From NCBI RefSeq assembly GCF_050314555.1, contig NZ_JBNPNH010000003.1, positions 245,325 to 309,324 of the forward strand: a DNA stretch of 64,000 nucleotides, read 5' to 3'. Each line of letters begins with the position of its first letter. Position 1 is the stretch's first letter. Source of the stretch: Spyradosoma sp004558035 (GTDB lineage: Bacteria > Verrucomicrobiota > Verrucomicrobiia > Opitutales > UBA953). Below are positions 44,343 through 51,626 of this stretch, piece by piece. The position numbers and the translations under genes are program-made. Below the pieces are notes generated by a model. The model was not told the DNA's origin. It ran no database searches and saw only the letters and a program-made list of their open reading frames with translations.

Positions 44343-47300
44343 CTCCGGCGCCGGCGCGTTCCCGCGAGCGCGAGAGCGCCCAGACCCGCCAACAGCCCGA
44401 ACACCGACGGCTCCGGAATCGCCGCAATCGTCAGCACGCCGTTCTTGTAACCCGAAATCTGCCAGTCGGACTTCAGAGCTTCAGAAAGCGCGAAGCTGTC
44501 GATGGTGAACGAGTCGGAAACAATCGTCGCCGTGTCGAAAATCTTGTACTGATATTGCGCCGCTTCCGCCGCGAGGCTCACCGCGACGGAATCCGCAAGC
44601 TCGATCGTGATTTTCGTGTCGGTCGCGAGCGCGACGGAGCTCTTGTTCGCCGTGTCCGTGCCGACGATCGCGGCGACGCCCGAATCCTCGGAATACGCGT
44701 CGCTCAGCACGATCGTGTAGGCAGCCGCGTTCAGCGAAACCGCCGTCGTGCCGTTCCCGACCTTCAGCTGACCGCCGTCAATGCGCACCGCGTTCCCGGA
44801 GCCGATCGCCGACGCGTCCGCGAGGGCGAGCACGCCGCCGGAAACCTTCACCGAGCCGTTGAACGCCGTGCTCGCGCCCGCAAGCGTCTGCGTTCCCGCG
44901 CCCGTCTTCTCCAGATTCAGATTCGCGAGAATCTTGCCGTTGAACGAATAATCGCCGCCCTCAGCCGTGTTGATGACGAGCGTGCGCGTCGTCGAATCGC
45001 CCGCAGGAATGCTAGCACCATCCGTTTCCGTCCCGACCTTTCCGGAATAAACGCCCGCGTTGTCGCCAAGCGTAGAAACCAAGCCCGCAATCGTCACGCG
45101 GCTCGCGTTCACGCCAAGGGAAAGACGCGATGGAATCGTGCTCGAAGCAGCACTCCCGATGCTCGCCAATTTCACGACAGCCTTTTTCGCGATGTCGCCA
45201 TTGGAGATTACGACGGAAACTGATCGAGTTTTTCCGGTGTCCGTGCTCGTGACGTTGAACGTTCCCGCGAAATTTCCGACGTCGCTCGCGCTCGAAGCCC
45301 CAAGTTCAAATATGCCCGTATTGGACGATGACTGCGAGCTCGCCAAGTTCAGCGTCACGGACGTCTGTTCTCCGATGTCCAGCTTGTCCACGTTCCAATA
45401 GCCTTGGAAGTGTGTCATAGCCAAGGTCGCCGTCGCGCCGCTCAGAGCGAGTTCTCCGATCGTCGTCGCGACAGTCGGCTGCGCGGCAGAATACAACGTA
45501 AGCGTCCTTCCGTTCGCAAGCGTCACTTTGTTCAGCTTTTTCGAAAAGCCGCTGTCACCTGCATTGTTTCTGATTTGCACGACGCCGTAGTCATTGACCA
45601 ATAAATGCGCAACGTCCATGTCGCCGGAGAAAATGGCAGTCCCCGTATAGCCGCTTCTTGTAGCGCCGACGGTCAGCGTCGTGCCCTCTTCCGTGAAAAC
45701 GTGTCCGGAAAGAATGATGCTTGTCGAGGTCGAATCTCCGATTTGATAGTCGGTCAAAAAGTGGATGTCGTTCGCAAGCGTGCCGCCGCCCCACATGTTA
45801 CAGTTCGCGCCGCTCCCGGAAATACGAATCGTCGCGTCCGTTCCGAGCGTGTTCCCGTCCGATTTGAATTTCCCGGTGAAATCAAGAATTCCCGAAAACT
45901 CTCCAAGATTCACGGTCACGCTGTGCCCGCCCGAAGAATTCACGATTTTGACCGTTCCGCTTCCGGTCACGGTCTGCGAAACTGCCACAGACCCGTAAGT
46001 TCCTAAATCCCACACGGCGTTTTCGGCGACGTCCACGGAGCCGAACGAATAATTGGAAATCCCTCCTGATCCGCTGATGGTGAGCGTTTTGCCCGATTCG
46101 ACGGCTACGTTCAACGCGCTCAACGTATTGGAGCTCGAAGCCGTGAAGGTCGTGTCTTCGGAAATCGTAATTCTTTCTGCCGCAATCGGTTCGCCGATCG
46201 TCACAGACGCTCCCGCCGTGGCGAATGTCACGTCATCATAATCCACGAACGAGGAAGCCGTTCCGTCGCTCGCGGTGAAGTTCTGATTGCTCTTGTTCCA
46301 CGTTCCCGTCGTCAAATCGCTTTTCCACGTCAGAGAAAGCGCTTTGCCCGTGAACGCAAGCGAGCCGCTTTCCGTCAGCGAAACGCCCGTCACGCGCGAT
46401 GAAAGCGCGTGCCCGTTATAGGTGAACTTCTCCGTGCTGAGCGTCGCCGCCGTGACGGTGCCTCCGGAAACGCTGACGAAATTGACGCTTTCGCCCAAGC
46501 GACCAGCCCCCGTCAAAGCAAAGCTCGCCGTATCTTCAACGGAAAACGTGCCGGCGGTCAGCGAGAGCGGCGCGCCCGAAGCGTCCGCCGAAAGACTGAC
46601 GTTGCCCGCGAGCACGAAATTCCCGCCGCCGCTTATCGCGATGGCGGAAGCGACGGAAGCGAGATTGAAGGCGGATCCTTCCGCAAGTTTCGCCGTCGCG
46701 CCGCTCGCGACGGAAATCGAACCCGCTTTCACGGCGCCGCCGAAACTCGCGTTCCCGCCCGCAATAGTGAGCGCAGAAGCGTAAACGTTCCCGCCGACGG
46801 AATAATCGCCGGTGAAGTTGAATTTCAGTTTCACGCTCTGCGTCCTCGTGCCGAAATTTCCGCCGACAGCGCCGCCGGAGGCCGCCGCTGAACCGTCACC
46901 GAACTGCCAAATTTTTGCGCTGTCGTTTGCGCTGACCCACGTTCCCGTGAAACCGAATGTGTTCCCGGTGAAAATGACGGAACCGTTGGTGCTCTGAGAT
47001 AAAAAGTTGTAAACGTTCCCGCTTCCCGTAATCGTTCCGGCATAAGTCTGAGTCGCTCCGGAATTGCCGTTCAGTCGCACGCCGCCCGAACCGACGTGAA
47101 GATTGGCAGAAAGCGTGTCGCCCGTGAAGTAGAACGATGCGTTGTCCGCTTCAATCGTCAGCCCGGATTGAGAAGCGACGTTCGTCAGCTCCGCTTCAAT
47201 GCCGGCGTTGAGAATGATTCTTGTCAGCTCCGATGTGTAGGAATTTTCGGCGAACGAAACACGCCCGCCCCAGCCGCCGTTGGTCGCGACCGTGGAAATC

Positions 47301-47524
47301 GACCCGCCGTTGTTGCCGCTGAGCTCGAGCGTTCCCGAAAAATTCCCAAGATTAATGTTTGAGCCCGCCAACACGGTCGTCGTATCGCCGTCGAGCTGCA
47401 AGGTCGCGAGCGTCGTTCCGACGCCGGTCGTCGTCGACGTATACGCGGCATCGCCGTACGCGGGAACGGCGCTCATCGCGGCGGCGGCGAGGAGGGATGT
47501 GAGGAGGAATTTTTGCGGTTTCAT
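44333..47524 (-). CDS. Large PEP-CTERM protein with autotransporter-type beta repeats
   Basis: A 1063-residue exported surface protein. Signal peptide (KFLLTSLLAAAAMSAVPAYG), then about 980 residues of Gly/Ser/Thr/Val-rich right-handed beta-helix type repeats. A segment LEKTGAGTQTLAG...VSGGVLALADASAIGSG (about 910-955) fits the autotransporter-associated repeat. It ends in a PEP-CTERM sorting signal: IPEPSVFGLLAG, hydrophobic helix, RRRRRKA. There is no beta-barrel, so export and anchoring would depend on an exosortase elsewhere. Base composition is less GC-rich than neighbours. Repeat-filled islands flank it on both sides. The ligand or role is unknown. Confidence 0.88.
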   Translation of the reverse strand: MKPQKFLLTSLLAAAAMSAVPAYGDAAYTSTTTGVGTTLATLQLDGDTTTVLAGSNINLGNFSGTLELSGNNGGSISTVATNGGWGGRVSFAENSYTSELTRIILNAGIEAELTNVASQSGLTIEADNASFYFTGDTLSANLHVGSGGVRLNGNSGATQTYAGTITGSGNVYNFLSQSTNGSVIFTGNTFGFTGTWVSANDSAKIWQFGDGSAAASGGAVGGNFGTRTQSVKLKFNFTGDYSVGGNVYASALTIAGGNASFGGAVKAGSISVASGATAKLAEGSAFNLASVASAIAISGGGNFVLAGNVSLSADASGAPLSLTAGTFSVEDTASFALTGAGRLGESVNFVSVSGGTVTAATLSTEKFTYNGHALSSRVTGVSLTESGSLAFTGKALSLTWKSDLTTGTWNKSNQNFTASDGTASSFVDYDDVTFATAGASVTIGEPIAAERITISEDTTFTASSSNTLSALNVAVESGKTLTISGSGGISNYSFGSVDVAENAVWDLGTYGSVAVSQTVTGSGTVKIVNSSGGHSVTVNLGEFSGILDFTGKFKSDGNTLGTDATIRISGSGANCNMWGGGTLANDIHFLTDYQIGDSTSTSIILSGHVFTEEGTTLTVGATRSGYTGTAIFSGDMDVAHLLVNDYGVVQIRNNAGDSGFSKKLNKVTLANGRTLTLYSAAQPTVATTIGELALSGATATLAMTHFQGYWNVDKLDIGEQTSVTLNLASSQSSSNTGIFELGASSASDVGNFAGTFNVTSTDTGKTRSVSVVISNGDIAKKAVVKLASIGSAASSTIPSRLSLGVNASRVTIAGLVSTLGDNAGVYSGKVGTETDGASIPAGDSTTRTLVINTAEGGDYSFNGKILANLNLEKTGAGTQTLAGASTAFNGSVKVSGGVLALADASAIGSGNAVRIDGGQLKVGNGTTAVSLNAAAYTIVLSDAYSEDSGVAAIVGTDTANKSSVALATDTKITIELADSVAVSLAAEAAQYQYKIFDTATIVSDSFTIDSFALSEALKSDWQISGYKNGVLTIAAIPEPSVFGLLAGLGALALAGTRRRRRKA

Positions 47525-47687
47525 GTGTTGTTTTGATCGTTATTGTGTTTTTCTGAAAGGAACCCGTTCCCGCCTTGAAGTCCGGCGGCGGCGTTTTCGG
47601 CGACCACTGAATCTTTTGGGGACGGAAGAACGGAATTTTTCTGGTGTGATTTTGTGCGGTTTTCGAGACCGAGGCAAGGGAAAATTT

Positions 47688-47717
47688 GACCACGGAAAAC
47701 ACGGAAAGACACGGAAT
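47688..47717. repeat. ACGGAAA simple repeat
   Basis: GACCACGGAAAACACGGAAAG followed by ACACGGAA: three ACGGAA units nine to ten bases apart. This phrase is familiar from intergenic DNA of several phyla, but its function is unknown. Confidence 0.55.
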
Positions 47718-47770
47718 TTTAGCAAATGCAACATTTTGACGCTTTCTCGAAAGCCTTTCCGTGCAAGTTT

Positions 47771-47893
47771 TCCCGCCAAGACGCAAAGACGCAAAGAATT
47801 TGAATCCACGAATTGCACGAATTTCACGAATTTTCTTTCCGCGGTGCCTCGCAAATTTTTTAGCCGCAGATGTCGCGGATGAGCGCAGATTTC
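47771..47893. repeat. Stretch of short phrase repeats
   Basis: CCCGCCAAGACGCAAAGACGC, then CACGAATTGCACGAATTTCACGAATT (read in nine-base steps), then GCCGCAGATGTCGCGGATGAG. Each phrase has a counterpart at 43560-43700. No gene is visible in 47525-48464 apart from these repeats and hairpins. Confidence 0.6.
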
Positions 47894-48017
47894 GGGAAGA
47901 CGCCGGAAACGCCGCTTGCCGCGCCTTGTTCGCCCGCGTTCGCGGACGCTTCGAAATGCGTCCGAAAACCGCGCAATTCGATTTTGGGGCAAATCCTTTT
48001 GTTCAAGCGGTTTGGAC

Positions 48018-48057
48018 GGCGTTTCCCCCTCGGTCTCGAAAACCGGGGGTAAACGCC
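48018..48057. repeat. Long hairpin in the intergenic island
   Basis: Arms GGCGTTTCCCCC and GGGGGTAAACGCC enclose an inner CGGT/ACCG pair and the loop CTCGAAA. A related, diverged hairpin lies inverted at 54861-54903 upstream of the other PEP-CTERM gene. Confidence 0.6.
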
Positions 48058-48179
48058 GCGTAGCCCTTTATTCATCAAGGTTTATCACGACAAATAAATA
48101 TCAGTCCGATTTTTGAGCGCAGGAACGGCGTTCTTTCCCCGATAAAACCTGGCCTCGGAGAGGAAATTTCTCACGGAAG

Positions 48180-48212
48180 GGATCCGAGGGCAAGCGAGAC
48201 GCTCACTCTCCG
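48180..48212. repeat. Partial copy of the GAGGGCAAGC hairpin
   Basis: GGATCCGAGGGCAAGCGAGAC followed by GCTCACTCTCC resembles the hairpin ends of the composite repeat at 43616-43640 and 48421-48450 but with eroded pairing. Confidence 0.5.
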
Positions 48213-48245
48213 TTTTTCCGTTTCTCCGTTCCTCTGTGTTAAGAG

Positions 48246-48280
48246 AAGAGCTTAAAGCTTAAAGGTTAAAGCTTAAGGGG
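48246..48280. repeat. AAGCTTAAAG-type intergenic repeat
   Basis: GAGCTTAAAGCTTAAAGG followed by TTAAAGCTTAAGGGG. Same word family as 44266-44342 on the far side of the autotransporter-like gene. Confidence 0.55.
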
Positions 48281-48287
48281 ACGTTTG

Positions 48288-48450
48288 CGCGGGCGGATTT
48301 CGAAAAGCGGCAGGCAAGCGAAGCGTGAAGCCATTCTCCGTTTCTCCCCTTTTAAAACTTTCTTTAACTTCCTTTGACTTCGCGGTCTTTCTTTGCGCCT
48401 TGGCGTCTTGGCGGGAGGGATCCGAGGGCACGCGGGACGCTTGCCCTCCT
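48288..48450 (-). repeat. Long copy of composite hairpin repeat (right arm, inverted)
   Basis: The reverse complement reproduces, block by block, the unit at 43614-43798: AGGAGGGCAAGCGTCCCG, CGCCAAGACGCCAAGGCGC, CCGCGAAGTCAAAGGAAG, GTTTTAAAAGGGG, the CTTCACGCTTCGCTTGCCTG stretch and CGAAATCCGCCCGC. It stops 14 bp short of the mraY stop codon, so the 44333-47524 gene is bracketed by this inverted repeat. Confidence 0.8.
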
Positions 48451-48464
48451 TTGCGTTCCCGCGC

Positions 48465-49616
48465 TCAGCGCATCTTCAGCGAAATCAGCGCGAGCACGGC
48501 GAGCGCGAGCGAGACGATCCAGCAGCGGACGACGATCTTCGTGTTCGGCGTGCCGCCGAGCTGCCACGCGTGGTGAATCGGCGTCATGCGGAAGACGCGC
48601 CGGCCCTCGCCGTAGCGCCTTTTCGTGTAGCGGAAATAATTCGTCTGAATCATCACGGAAACGGTCTCGACGACGAAGACGCCGCCGGAAATCGCGAGCA
48701 GCAGCGGGTGCCCCGTGAGCAGCGCCGTCGCCCCGAGCGCGCCGCCGAGCGCGAGCGAACCCGTGTCGCCCATATAGATCGTCGCGGGAGCGCCGTTGAA
48801 CCAGAGAAAGACGAGAATGCCCGCCGCGAGCGCCGCGCAGAAGATCGCGAGCTCGCCCACGCCCGCGACGTATCCGATGTTCAGATACGCGGCCCAGCGC
48901 GCGTTCCCGACGAGATAGGAGACGATGCCCAGGACGAACACGCTCGGCACGGCGCAGCCGCCGGCGAGCCCGTCCACGCCGTCCGTCAGGTTCACCGCGT
49001 GGCTCGTGCCGACGCAGACGAACCAGAAAAGCGCGCACACGCCGCCCGCGAACAGGAGCGCACCGAGCGTCGAAAGGTCGTTCGAGGAGATCACCGCGCC
49101 GTCGAACGCGACGAGCGGCCGTTTCATCAGCGGCATCCAGATTTCGAGCAGGTCCATGCGGAAACCGCCCTTGCAGAGCAGAATCCCGAACGCGGCGAGC
49201 GCGGTGAGCGACGTCAGCGCCCATTTCAGCCGCGAGCTCATGCCGTCGGCGTTCCCGCGCACGACTTTCTGAAAATCGTCCCAGAAGCCGACGGCGGTCA
49301 TGCCGACGAAGACCGTGAGCGCGCAGAACACGTACACGTTCGGGCGCGCGCACAGCAGCGTTCCCGCGAGCGCGGAGAAGAAGATGACGAGCCCGCCCAT
49401 CGTCGGCACCTTGCGCTTTTCCTGAGCGGCGGCGCCGAGCAGGTCGCGCCCGCGCTCCGGCTGAATCACGTTCTGCAGGCGGCGGATGAGCCGCGGCGCG
49501 ACGACGGCGCCGAGCAGCAGCGCGACGAAGCCCGCGAGCACGGCGCGCACGGACTGGTATTCGAACAGGCGGAACGGCCCCCAAAATTCTTCCAGGTCTT
49601 TCAGAAAATACAGCAT
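48465..49616 (-). CDS. mraY: Phospho-N-acetylmuramoyl-pentapeptide transferase
   Basis: Makes lipid I from UDP-MurNAc-pentapeptide and undecaprenyl phosphate. The product is 383 residues from the ATG at 49616, with about ten transmembrane helices. Conserved loops: KVPTMGGLV, VGFWDDFQKV (Asp pair), NLTDGVDGLAGG and MGDTGSLALGG, plus the HHAWQLGG segment. It stands apart from the usual mur/fts cluster, with its own near-leaderless promoter at 49627-49655 and divergent from the polyprenyl synthase gene, whose product group supplies its lipid carrier. Confidence 0.95.
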   Translation of the reverse strand: MLYFLKDLEEFWGPFRLFEYQSVRAVLAGFVALLLGAVVAPRLIRRLQNVIQPERGRDLLGAAAQEKRKVPTMGGLVIFFSALAGTLLCARPNVYVFCALTVFVGMTAVGFWDDFQKVVRGNADGMSSRLKWALTSLTALAAFGILLCKGGFRMDLLEIWMPLMKRPLVAFDGAVISSNDLSTLGALLFAGGVCALFWFVCVGTSHAVNLTDGVDGLAGGCAVPSVFVLGIVSYLVGNARWAAYLNIGYVAGVGELAIFCAALAAGILVFLWFNGAPATIYMGDTGSLALGGALGATALLTGHPLLLAISGGVFVVETVSVMIQTNYFRYTKRRYGEGRRVFRMTPIHHAWQLGGTPNTKIVVRCWIVSLALAVLALISLKMR

Positions 49617-49626
49617 GAGGGCGGCG

Positions 49627-49655
49627 ACATTAGCCGCATTCCCGCTCCGGCGCAA
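49627..49655 (-). promoter_or_regulatory. Promoter of mraY, near-leaderless
   Basis: Minus strand TTGCGC (49650-49655), 17 bp spacer, TAATGT (49627-49632), only ten bases before the ATG at 49616, which predicts a leader of a few bases. Confidence 0.52.
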
Positions 49656-49696
49656 GCGCGCGGCGAAAATCCGTTCCCGCGGCGCGCGCTTCGCGC

Positions 49697-49725
49697 TTGC
49701 GTCCGCGCGGCGCGGCTCTTACTTT
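49697..49725 (+). promoter_or_regulatory. Promoter of the polyprenyl synthase gene, near-leaderless
   Basis: TTGCGT at 49697-49702, 17 bp spacer, TACTTT at 49720-49725, ten bases before the ATG at 49736. A mirror of the mraY promoter across a 120 bp divergent region. Confidence 0.48.
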
Positions 49726-49735
49726 TTCGTCTTAA

Positions 49736-50764
49736 ATGCAATCGCCCGACACAACGCAGGAACCGCTCACGAAAACGCTTTCGAAAAGCGGCATCTTCGA
49801 TCCGATCCGCCCGCACATCGCGGCGCTCGACGCGTTTCTCGAGGAGCAGGTCGCCGCGTTCGCGCCCGTCACGCGCCCGCTCGTCCGCTACACGTTTTCG
49901 CACGCGGGCAAGCGTCTGCGCCCGGCGCTCGTCTTTCTTTCCGGCTGGCGCGACGGGAGCGTCGATCCCGCGCTCGTCCGCGCGGCGGCGGTGGTCGAGC
50001 TGATCCACCTCGCGACGCTCGTGCACGACGACGTGCTCGACGACGCGAAGATCCGCCACGCCTCGCCGACGCTTTTCGCGAAATACGGCTCGCACACGGC
50101 GGTGCTGCTCGGCGACGCCATTCTCGCGCACGCGTTGCTGCTCATGGCGGACTTCGATTCCGCCGAGCTCTGCCGCGCCACGGCGGCCGCCACGCGCAAA
50201 ATCTGCGACGGCGAAATCTGGCAGACTTCGGAGCGCGGGAACGCCGAACTTTCCGTCGAGGCGTATTTCGACATCATTCAGATGAAGACGGGCGAGCTCT
50301 TCGAGATCTCCGCCTACATCGGCGCGACGCTCGGCGGGAACGGCGCGGAGCGCGGCAAGGCGTGCGCCGCGTTCGGCAGGGCGCTCGGCCGCGCGTATCA
50401 GATCTTCGACGACCTCGTCGATTTCCTCGGCGCCGAGGCCGCCATCGGCAAGACGCTCGGCACCGACCTCGCGAGCGGCAAGTACACGCTGCCGATGATT
50501 CTTTTCCTGCGCGGGAAATCCGCCGAAGAGCGCGCCGCGACCGCCGCCGCCGTCGCCGCGGGAACGCTTTCGCCCGAAAAACTCGCCGCGGAAATGGAAG
50601 CCGCCGGCGTCTTCGACGAATGCCGCGCCTGCTTCCTGAAGGAAATCGCCGCGGCGCGCGCGTCCGTCGCCGCCTTCGCCGACGATTTCGGCGCGAAGCA
50701 GCTGCTCGCGCTCGCGGACTTCGTCGTCGCCCAGGTCGACGGCTTTTTCGCCTCCCGCGCATGA
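49736..50764 (+). CDS. ispB: Long-chain polyprenyl diphosphate synthase
   Basis: Trans-isoprenyl synthase, 342 residues, extending farnesyl or geranyl diphosphate with IPP. The first Asp-rich motif HDDVLDDAKIRH (about residue 98) and second FDDLVDFLG (about 224) are present, with GKRLRPAL at the start and GTDLASGKYTLP after. The likely product is a C40-type side chain for menaquinone or ubiquinone; chain length cannot be read with certainty. Followed by a 30-codon frame with a four-base overlap. Confidence 0.88.
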   Translation: MQSPDTTQEPLTKTLSKSGIFDPIRPHIAALDAFLEEQVAAFAPVTRPLVRYTFSHAGKRLRPALVFLSGWRDGSVDPALVRAAAVVELIHLATLVHDDVLDDAKIRHASPTLFAKYGSHTAVLLGDAILAHALLLMADFDSAELCRATAAATRKICDGEIWQTSERGNAELSVEAYFDIIQMKTGELFEISAYIGATLGGNGAERGKACAAFGRALGRAYQIFDDLVDFLGAEAAIGKTLGTDLASGKYTLPMILFLRGKSAEERAATAAAVAAGTLSPEKLAAEMEAAGVFDECRACFLKEIAAARASVAAFADDFGAKQLLALADFVVAQVDGFFASRA

Positions 50765-50853
50765 TTTTCGGCACCACGCCCCGCGAACGGCGCGCGCTCG
50801 CGCTGCTCGTCGCCCTCGCCGCCGCCCTGCTGCTCGCGGCCCTGCTCGTCTGA
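50761..50853 (+). CDS. Tiny membrane protein candidate (30 aa)
   Basis: An ATG at 50761 overlapping the stop of the synthase gene (ATGA) opens 30 codons: MIFGTTPRERRALALL followed by a run of Val, Ala and Leu. This is one predicted transmembrane helix with a positively charged N-terminal side. Support is the translational overlap and the clean stop before the mcsA promoter. No homologue is recognised and it may be chance in GC-rich DNA. Confidence 0.4.
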   Translation: MIFGTTPRERRALALLVALAAALLLAALLV

Positions 50854-50874
50854 GCCCCGCCGGGCAATTGCCCG

Positions 50875-50903
50875 TTGTCAAACGGCACGCGTTCTGCAAA
50901 ATC
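50875..50903 (+). promoter_or_regulatory. Possible promoter of mcsA-mcsB
   Basis: TTGTCA at 50875-50880, 17 bp spacer, AAAATC at 50898-50903, ten bases before the mcsA ATG. The -10 is weak. Confidence 0.32.
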
Positions 50904-50912
50904 TTCCCCATC

Positions 50913-51626
50913 ATGAGCGAAGCTTTCAAATGCGACATCTGCGGCGCGCCCGCGACCGTCCACCTGACGCAGATCATCGACGGGAAGACGCGCAGGGTGC
51001 ATCTCTGCGAGAAATGCGCCGCGAAGCAGAACGCCCCCGAACTTTCCGTCATCAAGTTCGCCGAGATGCTGACGAAAAAGCTTTTCGGCGACAAGGTCGG
51101 CTCGGAAATCCTGAAGGGCGCGATCGAAATCTTCGAAAAAAAGCAGCGCGGCACCGAAACGAAGTGCCCGAACTGCGGCATGAGCGAAACGGATTTTCTG
51201 AAGAACGAGCGCTTCGGCTGCGCCCGCTGCTACGACGTCTTTTCCGACGCGCTCGCCATGATTCTGCCCAAGCTGCAGCACGCGGACGCGCTTCACGGCG
51301 ACGCCGGGCCCGCCGCGCGGGACGAAGGCGCACCCGCGGAAACGCCCGCCGCCGCGCCCGAGGCGGAGACGACGGACGCGCTCGAAAAACGCCTCCGCGC
51401 CGCCGTGGAGAAGGAGGACTACGCGCTCGCGGCGAAGCTGCGCGACGCGCTGCGGGAACGCCGCAAGGCGGACGCCGCGAAGAACGCGCCCGCGCGGAAG
51501 CCCGCGGGAACGCCGAAAAAACCGCGCGCGCGCGCCCGCAAATCGCCGTCGCCCGCCGCCGAAAAATCTTCCGAAAAAGGCGGCAGGCCCGCGCCGCGCT
51601 CCCGCCGGAAAGGGAAATCCCAATGA
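50913..51626 (+). CDS. mcsA: McsA-like zinc-binding activator with UVR motif
   Basis: A 237-residue protein. Four CxxC pairs (CDIC at about 8, CEKC at about 32, CPNC at about 87, CARC at about 105) form two zinc sites as in Bacillus McsA. A UVR motif follows (LEKRLRAAVEKEDYALAAKLRDAL, about 150-173), then a 60-residue basic tail rich in Lys, Arg, Pro and Ala that typical McsA lacks. McsA activates the arginine kinase McsB, which is encoded next and overlaps by four bases (ATGA). The ATG at 50913 gives MSEAFKCDICGA. Confidence 0.88.
   Translation: MSEAFKCDICGAPATVHLTQIIDGKTRRVHLCEKCAAKQNAPELSVIKFAEMLTKKLFGDKVGSEILKGAIEIFEKKQRGTETKCPNCGMSETDFLKNERFGCARCYDVFSDALAMILPKLQHADALHGDAGPAARDEGAPAETPAAAPEAETTDALEKRLRAAVEKEDYALAAKLRDALRERRKADAAKNAPARKPAGTPKKPRARARKSPSPAAEKSSEKGGRPAPRSRRKGKSQ

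Noticed and set aside
43458..48464. Insertion sequence or prophage remnant around the autotransporter-like gene
   Set aside because: No transposase, integrase or phage gene, intact or broken, was found in either island; only non-coding repeats are present.
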